The notes beneath the pieces are model-generated. The model had not been told where the DNA came from. It did not search any database and saw only the letters and a list, made by a program, of their open reading frames with translations. From positions 1-64,000 of the forward strand of contig JAXRKP010002206.1 in the NCBI GenBank assembly GCA_037039925.1: DNA of 64,000 nucleotides, in the 5' to 3' direction. The translations under genes were made by a program, and so were the position numbers. Position 1 is the first letter of the stretch. Every line of letters begins with the position of its first letter. The DNA is from Doris montereyensis. Its lineage: Eukaryota; Mollusca; Gastropoda; Nudibranchia; Dorididae. Below, one piece after another: positions 10,751-21,479 of the stretch.

Positions 10751-11135
10751 TTCGAACCACTTCGAACCCTTTTGAACCTTTTGAACCCCTTTGAACCCAT
10801 TCGAACCCCTTAAACCCCTTCAAACCCCTTCGAACCCGTTCGAACCCCTTTCAACCCCCTTCAACCACTTGGAACCCCTTTCAATCGCTTTCAACCCCTT
10901 TTAATCCCCTTTCAACCCCTTTCAACCCCTTTGAACCCCATTGAACCAATTTAAACCCCTTTGAACCGCGTCGAAGCCCTTTGAACCCCTTAGAACCCCT
11001 TTGAACGCGCCTTTGAACCCCGTCGAACCCTCTTAATCCATCTTAATCCTCTTAATCCTCTTAATCCTCTTAATCCTCTTAATCCTCTGAATTGCTCTTA
11101 ATCGCTCTTAATCGCTCTTAATCGCTCTTAGTCGT
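10751..11135. repeat. Short A block plus short B block between two anchors
   Basis: A units include the marker GAACCGCGTCGAAGCC near 10,964, which recurs near 45,695 and 53,655. CGTCGAACCC then leads into about nine B units. Same layout as 6,691-6,918. Confidence 0.87.
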
Positions 11136-11431
11136 TCTTCATCCTTCCTGTGCTCCCTATAGTTCCTATCGCTCCCTATCGCTGCCTATCGCTGCCTATC
11201 ACTGCCTATCGCTCTAGACCGCCTTAGACCGTTGCCTACCGCCTAGACCGCTTTTAACCGCCGGAACCGTTTCGAACTGTTTCGAACCGTTTCGAACCGC
11301 TTATAACCCCTTCTAACCACGTCTAACCCCCTCTAACACCCTCTAACCCCTTCTAATCGCTCTTGCAACTTTTAACCGCGCTTGTAGCCGCTTTTAGCCG
11401 CTTTTAACCGCTTGTAACCGCTTGTAACCGC
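11136..11431. repeat. Anchor module D/E, copy 5
   Basis: Starts TTCATCCTTCC, CCTATAGTTCC near 11,157, then the standard order to TTGTAACCGC. A few single-base losses. Confidence 0.85.
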
Positions 11432-13224
11432 TTCGAACCCCTTCGAAGACCCTTTGAACCAGCAGACATTTTGAACACCTTTGAACCCCTTCGAGCCCCT
11501 TTGAACCCCTTCGAACCCCTTCAACCCCTGACCTTTAACCCCTCTTCAACCCCTTTCAACCCCTTTTAATCCCTTTAACCCCTTTAATCCCCTTTGAGCC
11601 CCTTGAACCCTTAAGCCTTTGAATCCGTCTAACCTTTTAACCTTAACCTTCTGTACCCTTAACCTCTTGAACCCCTCTGAACCCTCTTGAACCCATTGAA
11701 CCCCGTCTGAACCCCTTTAAACCCCTTAACCCTTGAACCCCTTAACCCTCTTAATCCCATTCAACCCCATTGAACCCCATTAAACCTCTTAACCTTGAAC
11801 CCCATTGAACCCCATTGAACCCCATTGAACGCCATTCAACCCCATTGAACATGCCATTTGAACACCCCTTGACCCTTTGAACCCCTTGAACCCCTCAACC
11901 CTTGAATCCCCAACCTTTGAACCCCTTTGAACCCTTTACCCCTTTTCAATCCCTTTCAACCCCTTTCAACCCCTTTGAACCCCTTTGAACCCTTTTGAAC
12001 CCCTTTGAACCCCGTTGAACCCCTTTAAACCCCTTGAACCCCTTTGTACCCATTGAACCCCATTGAACCCCTTGAACGTCATTGAACCCCATTGAACCCC
12101 ATTGAACCCCATTGAACCCCATTGAACCCATTGAACCCCATTGAACCCCATTGAACCCATTGAACCCCATTGAACCCCATTGAACCCCATTGAACCTATT
12201 GAACCCCATTGAACCCCATTGAACCCCATTGAACCCCATTGAACCCCATTGAACCACATTGACACACCTTTGAACACTTTGAACACCTTTGAACCCCTAT
12301 TGAACCCCTTTGAACCCCTTTGAATCCCCTTGAACCCCTTTGAACCCCTTTGAACCCCTTTGAACCATTTGAATCCCATTGAACCCCTTTGAACCCCTTT
12401 GAACGCCTTTGCACCCCTTTGCACCCCTTTGCACCCCATTGAACCCCATTGAACCCCCATTGAGCCCCATTGAACCCAATTAAACCCCACTGAACCCCAT
12501 TGAACCCCATTGAACCCCATTGAACCCATTGAACCCCATTGAACACCTTTGAACACCTATGAACCACTTTGAACCCCTTTGAACCCCTTTGAACCCCTTT
12601 GAACCCCTTTGAATAGCTTTGAGCCCCTTTGATCCCCTCTGAACCCCTTTGAACCCCTTTGAACCCCTTTGAACCCCGTCGAAACCCTTTGAACGCCTTT
12701 GAACCCCGTCGAACTCCTTTAATGAACCCCATTGAACCCCATTGAACCCATTGAACCCCATTGAACCCCATTGAACCCCATTGAACCCATTGAACCCCAT
12801 TGAACCCCATTGAACCCCATTGAACCCCATTGAACCCCATTGAACCCCATTGAACCCCATTGAACCCCATTGAACCCCATTGAACCCCATTGAACCCCAT
12901 TGAACCCCATTGAACCCCATTGAACCCCATTGAACCCCATTGAACCCCATTGAACCCCTTTGAACCCATTGAACCCCATTGAACCCCTTTGAACCCCTTT
13001 GAACCCCTTTGAACCCCTTTGAACCCCTTTGAACCCCTTTGAACCCCTTTGAACCCTTTTGAACCCCATTGAACCCCTTTGAACCCCTTTGAACCCCTTT
13101 GCACCCCTTTGCACCCCTTTGCACCCCAATGAACCCCATTGAACCCCATTGAACACCCATTAAACCTCATTAAACCCCATTGAACCCCATTGAACCCCAT
13201 CAAAACCCAATTTAACCCAATTTC
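11432..13224. repeat. 10-bp satellite, subfamily A, large block
   Basis: Two textures. From 11,432 to about 11,950 the array is badly degraded, with many missing bases and stray B-like pieces. From 11,950 it is regular, and 12,721-12,958 is an almost pure run of TTGAACCCCA with very few variants. Minus-strand frames 12,196-13,203 (335 codons), 12,480-13,160 and 11,966-12,556 are the largest of many overlapping decapeptide frames; I treat them as repeat shadows. Confidence 0.93.
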
Positions 13225-13782
13225 TCAAGCGTTCTCAATCGCTGTCAATCGCTCTCAATCGCTCTCAATCGCTCTCAATCGCTCTCAATCCCTCTCAATC
13301 CCTCTTAATCCCTCTTAGTCCCTCTTAGTCCCTCTTAATCCCTCTTATTCCCTCTTAATCCCTCTTAATCCCTCTTAATCCCTCTTAATCCGTTTTAATC
13401 TACCTTAATCTATCTTAATCCGTCTTAATCCGTCTTAATCCGTCTTAATCCGTCTGAATCCGTCATAATCCGCTGTTAATCCGTCTTTTTCCGTCTTAAT
13501 CGCTCTTAATCCGCCTTAATCCGTCTTAATCGCGCTTGATCCGTCTTAATCCGTCTTCATCCGTCTTAATCCGTCTTAATTCGCCTTAATCCTTCTTAAT
13601 CCGTCTTAATCCGTCTTAATCCGTCTTAATCCGTCTTAATCCGTCTAAATCCGTCTTAATCCGTCTTAATTCGTCTTAATCCGTCTTAATCCGTCTTAAT
13701 CCCTCTGAATCCCTCTTAATCCCTCTTAATCCCTCTGAATCGCTCTTAATCGTTCTTAATCGCTCTTAATCGCTCTTAATCG
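13225..13782. repeat. 10-bp satellite, subfamilies C then B
   Basis: Opens after ATTTAACCCA with TCAAGCGTTC and C units, then B units. The opening, the TCCGTCTTTTTCCGTC variant and the CGCGCTTGATCC variant recur at 37,107-37,642, which marks the two segments as copies. Confidence 0.92.
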
Positions 13783-14002
13783 CTCTTCATCGCTCCCTAT
13801 CGCTCCCTATAGTTCTCTATCGCTCCCTATCGCTGCCTATCGCTGCCTATCGCTCTAAACCGCCTTAGACCGCTTCGTACAGTTTCGAACTGTTTCGAAC
13901 CGTTTCTAACCGCTTATAACCCCTTCTAAGCCTTTCTAACTCCTTCTAACCCCTTCTAACCCCTTCTAATCCATTCTCACCGCTTTTAACCGTTTGAACC
14001 GC
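13783..14002. repeat. Anchor module D/E, copy 6 (short form)
   Basis: Lacks the second half of the TAGACCGC part: TTAGACCGCTTCGTACAG runs directly into CGAACTGTTT. The same deletion is seen at 37,643-37,883, which supports a segmental duplication. Confidence 0.86.
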
Positions 14003-14488
14003 GCGGACACCCCTTTGAACCTCTTTGAACCTTTTTAGTTGCGGAACCCCTTTGAACCTCTTTGAACCCTTTTGAACCCTTTGAACCCGTTGAACCCTTT
14101 GAACCCATTTGAACCGCCTTGAACCCCTTTTAAACCCTTCAAACACCATTGAACCCCATTGGACCCCATTGAACCCCATTGAACCCATTGAACCCCATTG
14201 AGCCCCTTTGAACACTTTTGAACACCTTTGGAACCCTTTGAACGCCTTTGAACCCGTTTGAACCGCTTTGAACCACTTTGCACCCTTTGCACCCCTTTCA
14301 ACTCCTTTCAATCCCTTTCAACCTCTTTGAACCCCTTTGAACCCCTTTTAACCCTTTTGAACCCCTTTGCACCCGTTTTACTTGCCCCAATGGGCCGTGG
14401 ACAATTGAACCCCATTGAACCCCATTAAACCCCATTAAACCTCATTAAACCCCATTGAACCCCATTGAACCCCATTAAACCCCATTTC
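14003..14488. repeat. 10-bp satellite, subfamily A with a small non-repeat patch
   Basis: TTTGAACCCC and ATTGAACCCC units with the marker CTTCAAACACCATTG near 14,140, shared with 38,085 and 48,388. At about 14,376-14,405 the expected TTTGCACCCC units are replaced by TTACTTGCCCCAATGGGCCG and TGGACAA, a small unique patch with a 4-bp GCCC/GGGC inverted repeat. Confidence 0.88.
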
Positions 14489-15251
14489 TTAATCGCTCTC
14501 AATCGCTCTCAATCGCTCTCAATCGCTCTCAATCGCTCTCAATCCCTCTTAATCCCTCTTAATCCCTCTTAGTCCCTCTTAGTCCCTGTTAATCCCTTAA
14601 TCCCTCTTAATCCCTCTTAATCCCTCTTAATCCCTCTTAATCCGTCTTAATCCGTCTTAATCCGTCTTAATCTACTTTAATCTATCTTAATCCGTCTGAA
14701 TCCCTCTTAATCCGTCTTATTCCCTCTTAATTCGTCTTAAGCCGTCTTAATCCATCTTAATCCGTCTTAATCCGTCTTAATCCGTCTTAATCCGTCTTAA
14801 TCCGTCTTAATCCGTCTTAATCCGTCTTAATCGCTGTTAATCCGTCTTAATCCGTCTTAATCGCTCTTAATCCGTCTTAATCCGTCTTAATCGTGCTTGA
14901 TCCTTCATAATCCGACTTCATCCGTCTTAATCCGTCTTAATTCGCCTTAATCCTTCTTAATCCGTCTTAATCCGTCTTAATCCGTCTTAATCCGTCTTAA
15001 TCCCTCTTAATCCCTGTTGATCCCTCTTAATCCCTCTTAATCCCTCTTAATCGTCTTAACCCGTCTTAATCCGTCTTAAGCCGTCTTAATCGCTCTTAAT
15101 CGCTCTTAATCGCTCTTAATCCCTTTTAATCCCTCTGAATCCTCTTAATCCCTCTTAATCCCTCTTATTCCCTCTAAATCCCTCTTAATCCCTCTTAATC
15201 CCTCTTAATCCCTCTGAATCGCTCTTAATCGTTCTTAATCGCTCTTAATCG
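14489..15251. repeat. 10-bp satellite, subfamilies C then B
   Basis: Carries the marker CCCTGTTAATCCCTTAATCC near 14,585, shared with about 38,527 and 48,838. Other shared variants are TAATCTACTTTAATCTATC and CCCTGTTGATCCC. Confidence 0.92.
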
Positions 15252-15519
15252 CTCTTTCGCACTTCATCGCTCCCTATCATCCCTATAGTTTCCTATCTCC
15301 CTATCGCTATACCTATCGCTCTAAACCGCCTTAGACCACTGCCTACCGCTCTAGCCCGCTTTTCAACCGCTTCGAACCGTTTCGAACCGTTTCGAACCGT
15401 TTCTAACCGCTTATAACCCCTTCTAACTCCTTCTAACCCCTTCTAACCCTTCTAACCCCTTCTAATCCATTCTTCCGCTTTTAACCGCTTGTAACCGCTT
15501 TTAACCGCTTGTAACCGCT
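15252..15519. repeat. Anchor module D/E, copy 7
   Basis: CCTATAGTTTCC near 15,282. It has the ACCACTGCCTACCGCTCTAG variant shared with 39,224 and 49,527 copies, and ends TTGTAACCGC. Confidence 0.85.
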
Positions 15520-15968
15520 TCGAACCCCTTCGAATCCCTTTGAACCCCTTTGAACCCCTTTGAACCCCTTTGAACCCCTTTGAACCCCTTTGAATCCTCA
15601 AAACTCTTTTGACCCCCTTTGAACCCCATCGATCCTCTTTGAACACCTTTGAATCCTTTCAACCCCCTTCAAACACTTTCCACCCTTTCAACCCCTTTCA
15701 ACCCCTTAGGAACCCCTTTCAACCCCTTTCAACCCCATTGAACCCCTTCGACCGAACCCCATTGAACCCCATTCAAACCCTTTGAACCCGTGAACCTTTG
15801 AACCCCAGTGAAGACCCCATTGAACCCCATTGAACCCCTTTGAACGCCTTTGAACCCCGTTAAACCCTTCTGAACCCCATTCGAACCGCTTCGAACCGCT
15901 TCAACCGCTTCTAACCGCTTCTAACCCCTTCTAACCGCTTCTAACCGCTTTTTACCGCATTGAACCCA
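15520..15968. repeat. Subfamily A block passing to TTCTAACCGC units
   Basis: A units, one CTCAAAACTCTTTTGACC variant near 15,597 matching 39,575 and 49,875, then at 15,861-15,958 a run of TTCGAACCGC and TTCTAACCGC. Confidence 0.88.
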
Positions 15969-16200
15969 TTACCTCTTTTATACAGCTCTCAGTAACTCTC
16001 AATCGCTCTCAATCGCTCTCAATCCCTCTCAATCGCTCTCAATCCGTCTCAATCCGTCTCAGACTGTCTCAATCCGTCTAAATCCGTCTCAATCCCGTCT
16101 CAATCCCTCTTAATCCCTCTTAATCCTGAATTAATCCATTTGAACCATCTGAAACCCCATTAATCCTGATTAAACCCCAAAGTCCCCAACCCCATTCTTA
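15969..16200. repeat. Subfamily C and B block after a TTTTATACAGC unit
   Basis: Begins with TTTTATACAGCTCTCA, seen again at 39,942 and 50,241, then TCAATCGCTC and TCAATCCGTC units. It decays into mixed A-like and B-like pieces after 16,120. Confidence 0.82.
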
Positions 16201-16452
16201 ATCGCTCCCTATCGCTCCCTATCGCTGCCTATGGCTCCCTATCGCTCTCAATATCTCAATCGCTCTATCGCTCAGACCGCCTTAGACCGCTGCCTACCTC
16301 TTAGAACGCTTTCATTCCCTCTCTTGAACCGTTTCGAACCATTTTAAACCGTTTCGAATGTTTCGAATGTTTCGAACGCCTTCTAACCCCTTCTAATCCT
16401 TCTAACCCTTCTAATCCATTTTACCGCTTTTAACCGCTTCTAACCGCTTCTA
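16201..16452. repeat. Anchor module D/E, variant without CCTATAG
   Basis: CCTATCGCTC and CCTATGGCTC units, TAGACCGCCT, then CGAACCGTTT, CGAATGTTT and TCTAACCCCT. The CGAATGTTTCGAATGTTTC signature is shared with about 40,320 and 50,620. Confidence 0.82.
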
Positions 16453-16790
16453 ATCCGTCTTAATACGTCTTAATCGTCTTCTAACTGCTTTAAACCCTTC
16501 CTAACGCTTTTATAAAGCTTCCTATCCGGTTCCTATCGCTTTTATACAGCTTCCTAACAGTTTAAACAGCTTCGATCCATTTTTTGATCGTCTTAATCGC
16601 CTTAATCCTCCTTAGTCCACATCCATCTTAATCCGTCTTCCCAACGCTTCCTACCGTCTTTGATACAGTCTTAATCCGTCTTAATCCGCTTCTAATCCGC
16701 TCTAATTCGTCTCATCCCGTCTTAATGGCTTAATGGTCTTAATCGCTCTTAATCGCTCTTTATCGCTCTTAATCCCCTCTGAATTGCGCT
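16453..16790. repeat. G linker mixed with degraded B units
   Basis: Contains CTTTTATACAGCTTCCTAAC and the ATCCATTTTTTGATC variant, as at 40,466-40,684, but interleaved with CTTAATCCGTC pieces. It looks like a damaged or misassembled copy of that linker. Confidence 0.72.
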
Positions 16791-16923
16791 GCCTATGGCT
16801 GTTTATCCTCTTCTATGGCTCTTTATTGCGCTGGCTATGGCATTTTATCGCGCTGCTCTACGACGCCTGCCTATCGCACGCCTATCACAGCCTATCACAG
16901 CCTATCGCACCCCTATCGAAGCC
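16791..16923. repeat. Subfamily F block, first part
   Basis: Begins the first F region with CTATGGCTGTTTATC and CTATGGCATTTTATCGC units, then CCTATCACAG. The arrangement matches 40,740-40,880 at an offset of about 23.96 kb. It is broken off at 16,923. Confidence 0.85.
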
Positions 16924-16985
16924 TTTGGACACGCCGAGGAATTTGCCCGGTCCCCTTCGAACTAAAGCTTCGGGCAGCCCGAACC
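16924..16985. other. Unique-sequence island inside the satellite
   Basis: About 62 bases that fit no satellite unit, beginning TTGGACACGCCGAGG and including TTTGCCCGGTCCCC. Near its right end is a perfect 6-bp inverted repeat, TTCGGG at 16,969-16,974 and CCCGAA at 16,978-16,983, with a CAG loop. It is the longest non-repetitive stretch I find. I cannot assign it to a gene or transposon; it is too short for a tRNA and lacks a recognisable tRNA arm set. Confidence 0.75.
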
Positions 16986-17424
16986 CCTTGCAACCCCTTC
17001 AAACCCCTTCAACCCTTTCAACCCCTTTCCAACCCATTTAATCCCTTTTCAACCCCTTTGAACCCCGCTGGCCTTTGAACCTGAACTGAACCTTGAACCC
17101 CTTTGAGCCCTGTCAAACCCCTTTGAACGCCTTTGAACCCCGTCGAACCCTTTAAACACCTTCGAACCCCTTCGTTGCACCCATTGAACCCCATTGAACC
17201 CCAGTAAGACATCATTGAACCCTGAACCCATTGAACCCATTGAACCCCATTGAACCCCATTGAACCCTTTTGAACTTGTTGAACCCATTGAACCCCGTTG
17301 GTCCTCATTGATTCATTAAACCCATTGAAGACGATTGAACCCCCATTGAACCCCATTGAACCTTCAGACAATTGAATCCATTAGCTTGTTGAACCCCATT
17401 TAGCCCATTGGACCCCATTGAAGC
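16986..17424. repeat. Subfamily A block interrupting the F region
   Basis: A units (TTTGAACCCC, ATTGAACCCC) lie between two F blocks. In the corresponding place of the second copy (about 40.88-41.38 kb) the F array is continuous, so this block and the unique island were inserted here or replaced about 0.5 kb of F. F resumes at the marker CTACCATTTCCCTAACGC. Confidence 0.82.
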
Positions 17425-18752
17425 CTACCATTTCCCTAACGCAGCCTATCGCAGCCCATCGGACCCCATCGAACCTAGTGAACACCTATCGCAGCCTTTG
17501 AATCGCTGTTTATCGCAGCCTATCGCCTTTATCGTAGCCTATCGAACTCTTTATCGCACTTTATCGCACTTTATCGCACTTTATCGCACTTTTCGCATTT
17601 TATCGCTCTTTATCGCAGCCTATTGCAGCCTATCGAAGCCTATCGCAGCCTATCGCAACCTATCGCAGCCTATCATGATAGCGCAGACCCCTATCGCTCT
17701 TTTTGAACAGCCTATCGCAGCTATCGCTCTTAATCGACCTATCCTCACTTTATCGCAGCCTATCACTCTTTATCGCAGCCTATCGCTCTTTATCGCAGCC
17801 TATCGCTCTTTATCGCTCTTTATCGCTCTTTATCGCAGCCTATCGCTCTTCATCCTATCGCTCTTTGTCGCTCTTTATCGCACTTTATCGCACTTCGCAG
17901 CCTATCGATCTAACGCAGCCTATCGCAGCCTATCGCAGCCTATCATGAGCCTATCGCAGCCTATCGCAGCCTATCCGCAGCCTATCGCTCTTTATCGCAG
18001 CCTATCGCTCTTCATCTATCGCTCTTTATCGCACTTTATCGCACTATCGCTCTTTATCGCAGCCTATCGCTCTTTATCGCAGCCTATCACTCTTTATCGC
18101 AGCCTATCGCACTTTATCGCAACCTATCATCGCACTTTAGCGCACCTATCGCTCTTTATCGCAGCCTATCGCAGCCTATCGCTCTTATCGCAGCCTATCG
18201 CTCTTATCGCAGCCTATCCTTCGCAGCCTATCGCTCTTTATCGCAGCCTATCGCTCTTTATAGCAGCCTATCGCATCGCCTATCTCTCTTAATCGAAGCC
18301 TATCACTCTTTATCGCAGCCTATCGCTCTTTATCGCAGCCTATCGCTCGCTATCGCTCTTTATCGCAGCCTATCACTCTTTATCGCAGCCTATCGCTCTT
18401 TATCGCAGCCTATCGCTCTTTATCGCAGTCTATCGCTCTTTATCGCTAGCCTATCGCAGCCTATCGCAGCCTTTCGCAGCCTATCGCAGCCTATCGCAGC
18501 CTATTGGCGGCTCTTTATCGCTGCCTATCGCAGCCTATCGCTCTTTATATCGCAGCCTATCGCAACCTATCGCAGCCTATTGCTCGTTATCGCTCGTTAT
18601 CGCTCGTTAACGCTCTTTATCGCTCTTTATCGCTATTTATCGCTCTTTATCGCTCTTCATCGCTCTTTATCGCTTTTAATCGCTCTTTATCGCTCTTTAT
18701 CGCTCTTTATCGTTCTTTATCGCTCTTTATCGCTCTTTATCGCTTGTAACCG
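17425..18752. repeat. 10-bp satellite, subfamily F
   Basis: TATCGCAGCC, TATCGCTCTT and TATCGCACTT units, with single-base losses. The plus strand is largely open because neither unit has a plus-strand stop; frame 17,408-18,292 reads as permutations of SLSQPIAAYR and SLSLFIALYR. It ends with about twelve TATCGCTCGT and TATCGCTCTT units. Confidence 0.92.
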
Positions 18753-18848
18753 CTTCTAACCGCTTTTAAGCTGCTTTCTACCGCTTTTATACAGCTTCCT
18801 ACAGTTTCCTACCGCTTCTAACCGCTCTAATCCCGCCCCATCCCTCCC
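18753..18848. repeat. G linker
   Basis: TAACCGCTTCTAACCGCTTT, AGCTGCTTTCTACCGC, TTTTATACAGCTTCCTACAG, then CTAATCCCGCCCCATCCC. The same linker lies at 25,563-25,737, 40,466-40,684 and 42,706-42,812, always in or next to F. Confidence 0.85.
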
Positions 18849-19532
18849 CATGGCCTATGGTTCTTTATCGCTGCCTATGGCCCTTTATCGCTGCCTATGG
18901 CTCTTTATTGCGCTGCCTATGACTCTTTATCGTGCTGTCTATAGCTTTCTATTGCGCTGCTTATGGCTTTTTATCGCGCTGCCTACGGCTGCCTACCTAT
19001 CGTAGCCTATCACAGCCTATCACAGCCTATCACAGGCTATTGCAGCCTATCGAAGTCTATCGCAGCCTATCGCTCTTTATTGCTGCCTATCGCTCTTTAT
19101 CGCTGTCTATCGCTCTTTATCGCTGCCTATCGCTCTTTACTGCTGTCTATCACTCTTTATCGCAGCCTATCGCTCTTTATCGCAGCCTATTGCTCTTTAT
19201 CGCAGCTTACCGCTCTTTATCGCTGCCTAGCGCTCTTTATCGCAGTTTATCGCAGCATATCTCAGCATATCGCAGCCTATCGCATCTTATCACAGCCTAT
19301 CGCAGCCTATTGCAAGCTATCGCTCTTTATCAATGTTTATCGCTGCCTATCGCTCTTTATCGCTCTTTATCGTAACCTACCGCTCTTTATCGCTCTTTAT
19401 CGCAGCCTATCGCTCTTTATCGCTCTTATCGCTGTTTATCGCTCTTTATCAGCCTATCGCTCTTTATCGCTCTTTATCGCAGCTCTATCGCTCTATCGCA
19501 GCCTATCGTTCCTATCGCTCTTTATCGCAGCC
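18849..19532. repeat. 10-bp satellite, subfamily F, complex start
   Basis: Opens with a distinctive series (CCTATGGTTC, CCTATGGCCC, TATTGCGCTG, TATCGTGCTG, CTATAGCTTT) followed by CCTATCACAG and mixed TATCGCAGCC and TATCGCTCTT units. The opening is repeated at 25,738, 42,813 and in variant form at 16,791, 40,685 and 51,126. Confidence 0.9.
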
Positions 19533-19763
19533 ATTAAACCCTATCGAACCCATTGCAGCCCATTGAACCCTATTGAACCCCATTGAACCCCATTGAAACC
19601 CATTGAACCCCTTTGAAGCCCATTTGAACCCCTTTGAACCTTTTGGAACCTCTTTGAACCCCTTTGACCCCTTTGAACCCATTTGAACCCCTTTGAACCC
19701 CTTCGAACCCTTCGAACCCCATCGAACTCCTTTGAACCCTCTTTGAACCCTTTGAACCCCTTT

Positions 19764-19786
19764 GACGGATTAAGACGGATTAAGAC
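19764..19786 (-). repeat. Inverted B patch 1
   Basis: Two and a third copies of GACGGATTAA, the exact reverse complement of the B unit TTAATCCGTC, set inside an A block on the plus strand. Confidence 0.93.
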
Positions 19787-19879
19787 TTTGAACCCATTTG
19801 AACCCCTTTGAACCCCTTCGAACCCCTTCGAACCCCATCGAACTCCTTTGAACACTTTTGCACCCCTTTGAACCCCTTT

Positions 19880-19902
19880 GACGGATTAAGACGGATTAAG
19901 AC
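19880..19902 (-). repeat. Inverted B patch 2
   Basis: Same 23 bases as patch 1, 116 bp downstream and in the same orientation, so the pair forms a direct repeat. Confidence 0.93.
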
Positions 19903-20080
19903 TTTGAAACCCTTTGAACTGCATCGAACCCTTTGAACCCTTTTGAACCCTTTTGAACCCCATTGAACCCCATCGAACCCCTTTGAACCCCATTGAACCC
20001 CATTAAACCCCATTAAACTCCATTGAACCCAATTGAACCCCATTAAACCCCATTTAACCCCATTTAACCCCATTTAACCA

Positions 20081-21190
20081 CTTAATCCGTCTTAATCCGT
20101 CTTAATCCGCCTTAATCCTTCTTAATCCTTAATCCCTCTTAATCTGTCTTAATCCGTCTTAATCCGTCTTAATTCGTCTTAATCCGTCTGAATCCGTCTT
20201 AATCCCTCTTAATCCGTCTTAACCCGTCTTAATCCGTCTTAATCCGTTTCAATCGCTCTCAATCTCTCTCAATCGCTCTCAATCGCTCAATCCCTCTTAA
20301 TCCCTCTTAATCCCTCTTAATCCCTCTTAGTCCCTCTTATTCCCTCTTATTCCCTCTTAATCCTCTTAATCCCTTATCCGTCTTAATCCGTCTTAATCCG
20401 TCTTAATCTTCTTAATCTATCTTAATCTTAATCCGTCTTAATCTTAATCCGTCTTAATCCGTCTTAATCCGTCTTAATCCGTCTTAATCCCTCTTAATCC
20501 TCTTTCGTTTAATCCCTCTTAATTCCTCTTAATCCCTCTTAATCCGTCTTAACCCGTCTTAATCCGTCTTAATCCGTCTTAATCGCTCTCAATCGCTCTC
20601 AATCGCTCTCAATCGCTCTCAATCGCTCTCAATCGCTCTCAATCCCTCTTAATCCCTCTTAGTCCCTCTTAGTCGCCTCTTAGTCCCTCTGAATCCTCTT
20701 AATCCCTCTTAATCCCTCTTAATCCCTTTTAATCCCTCTTAATCCGTCTTAATCCGTCTTATTCTATCTTAATCCGTCTGAATCCGTCTTAATCCGTTTT
20801 AATCCGTCTTAATCCGTCATAATCCGTCTTAATCCGTCTTAAACCGTCTTAATCCGTCTTAATCCGTCTTAATCGTCTTAATCCGTCTTAATCCGTCTTA
20901 ATCCGTCTTAATCCGTCTTAATTCGTCATAGTCGCTGTTAATCCGTCTTAATCGCTCTTAATCCGTCTTAATCCGTCTTAATCGCTCTTAATCCGTCTTA
21001 ATCCGTCTTAATCCGTCTTAATCCGTCTTAATCCGTCTTAACCCGTCCGTCTTAATCCGTTCTTAATCGCTCTTAATCGCTCTTAATCTCTTAATCTTAA
21101 TCCCTCTTAATCCCTCTTAATCTCTTAATCCCTCTTAATCCCTCTTAATCCTCTTAATCCTCTTAATCGCTCTTAATCGCTCTTAGTCGC
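20081..21190. repeat. 10-bp satellite, subfamily B with C patches
   Basis: B units with C runs near 20,250 and 20,585-20,640, in the same order as in 26,983-28,543 and 43,994-45,246. Confidence 0.92.
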
Positions 21191-21479
21191 ACTTCATCTT
21201 ATCGCTCCTATAGTTTCCTATCGCTCCTATTCTATCGCTGCCTATCAATGCCTATCGCTCTAGACTGCCTTAGACCGTTTAATCCCTCTTTAACCGCTTG
21301 GAACCGTTTCGGACTGTTTCCGAACCGTTTCGAACCGCTTATAACCCCTTCTTACCCCTTCTAACTCCTTCTAACCCTTCTAACCCCTTCTAACCTTTTC
21401 TAATCCATTCTTACCGCTTTTAACCGCTTGTAACCGCTTTTAACCGCTTTTAACCGCTTGCAACCGCTTGTAACTGCTT
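21191..21479. repeat. Anchor module D/E
   Basis: Standard order, shortened around the TAGACCGC part, where TTTAATCCCTC replaces the TACCGCC unit. CCTATAGTTTCC near 21,209. Confidence 0.83.

Larger units (their letters stand above)
19533..20080. repeat. Subfamily A block carrying inverted B patches
   Basis: A units follow F through ATTAAACCCTATCG. Two short reverse-complement B patches are embedded (annotated separately). The block leaves by ATTAAACTCC and ATTTAACCCC. Confidence 0.9.

Noticed and set aside
16924..16985. tRNA or other structured RNA gene in the unique island
   Set aside because: At about 62 bases with a single 6-bp stem it lacks a cloverleaf, anticodon arm or recognisable T-arm.
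19764..19902. Terminal inverted repeats of a small transposon formed by a pair of GACGGATTAA patches
   Set aside because: Both members of each pair have the same orientation, the DNA between them is ordinary A satellite, and no target-site duplication is visible.
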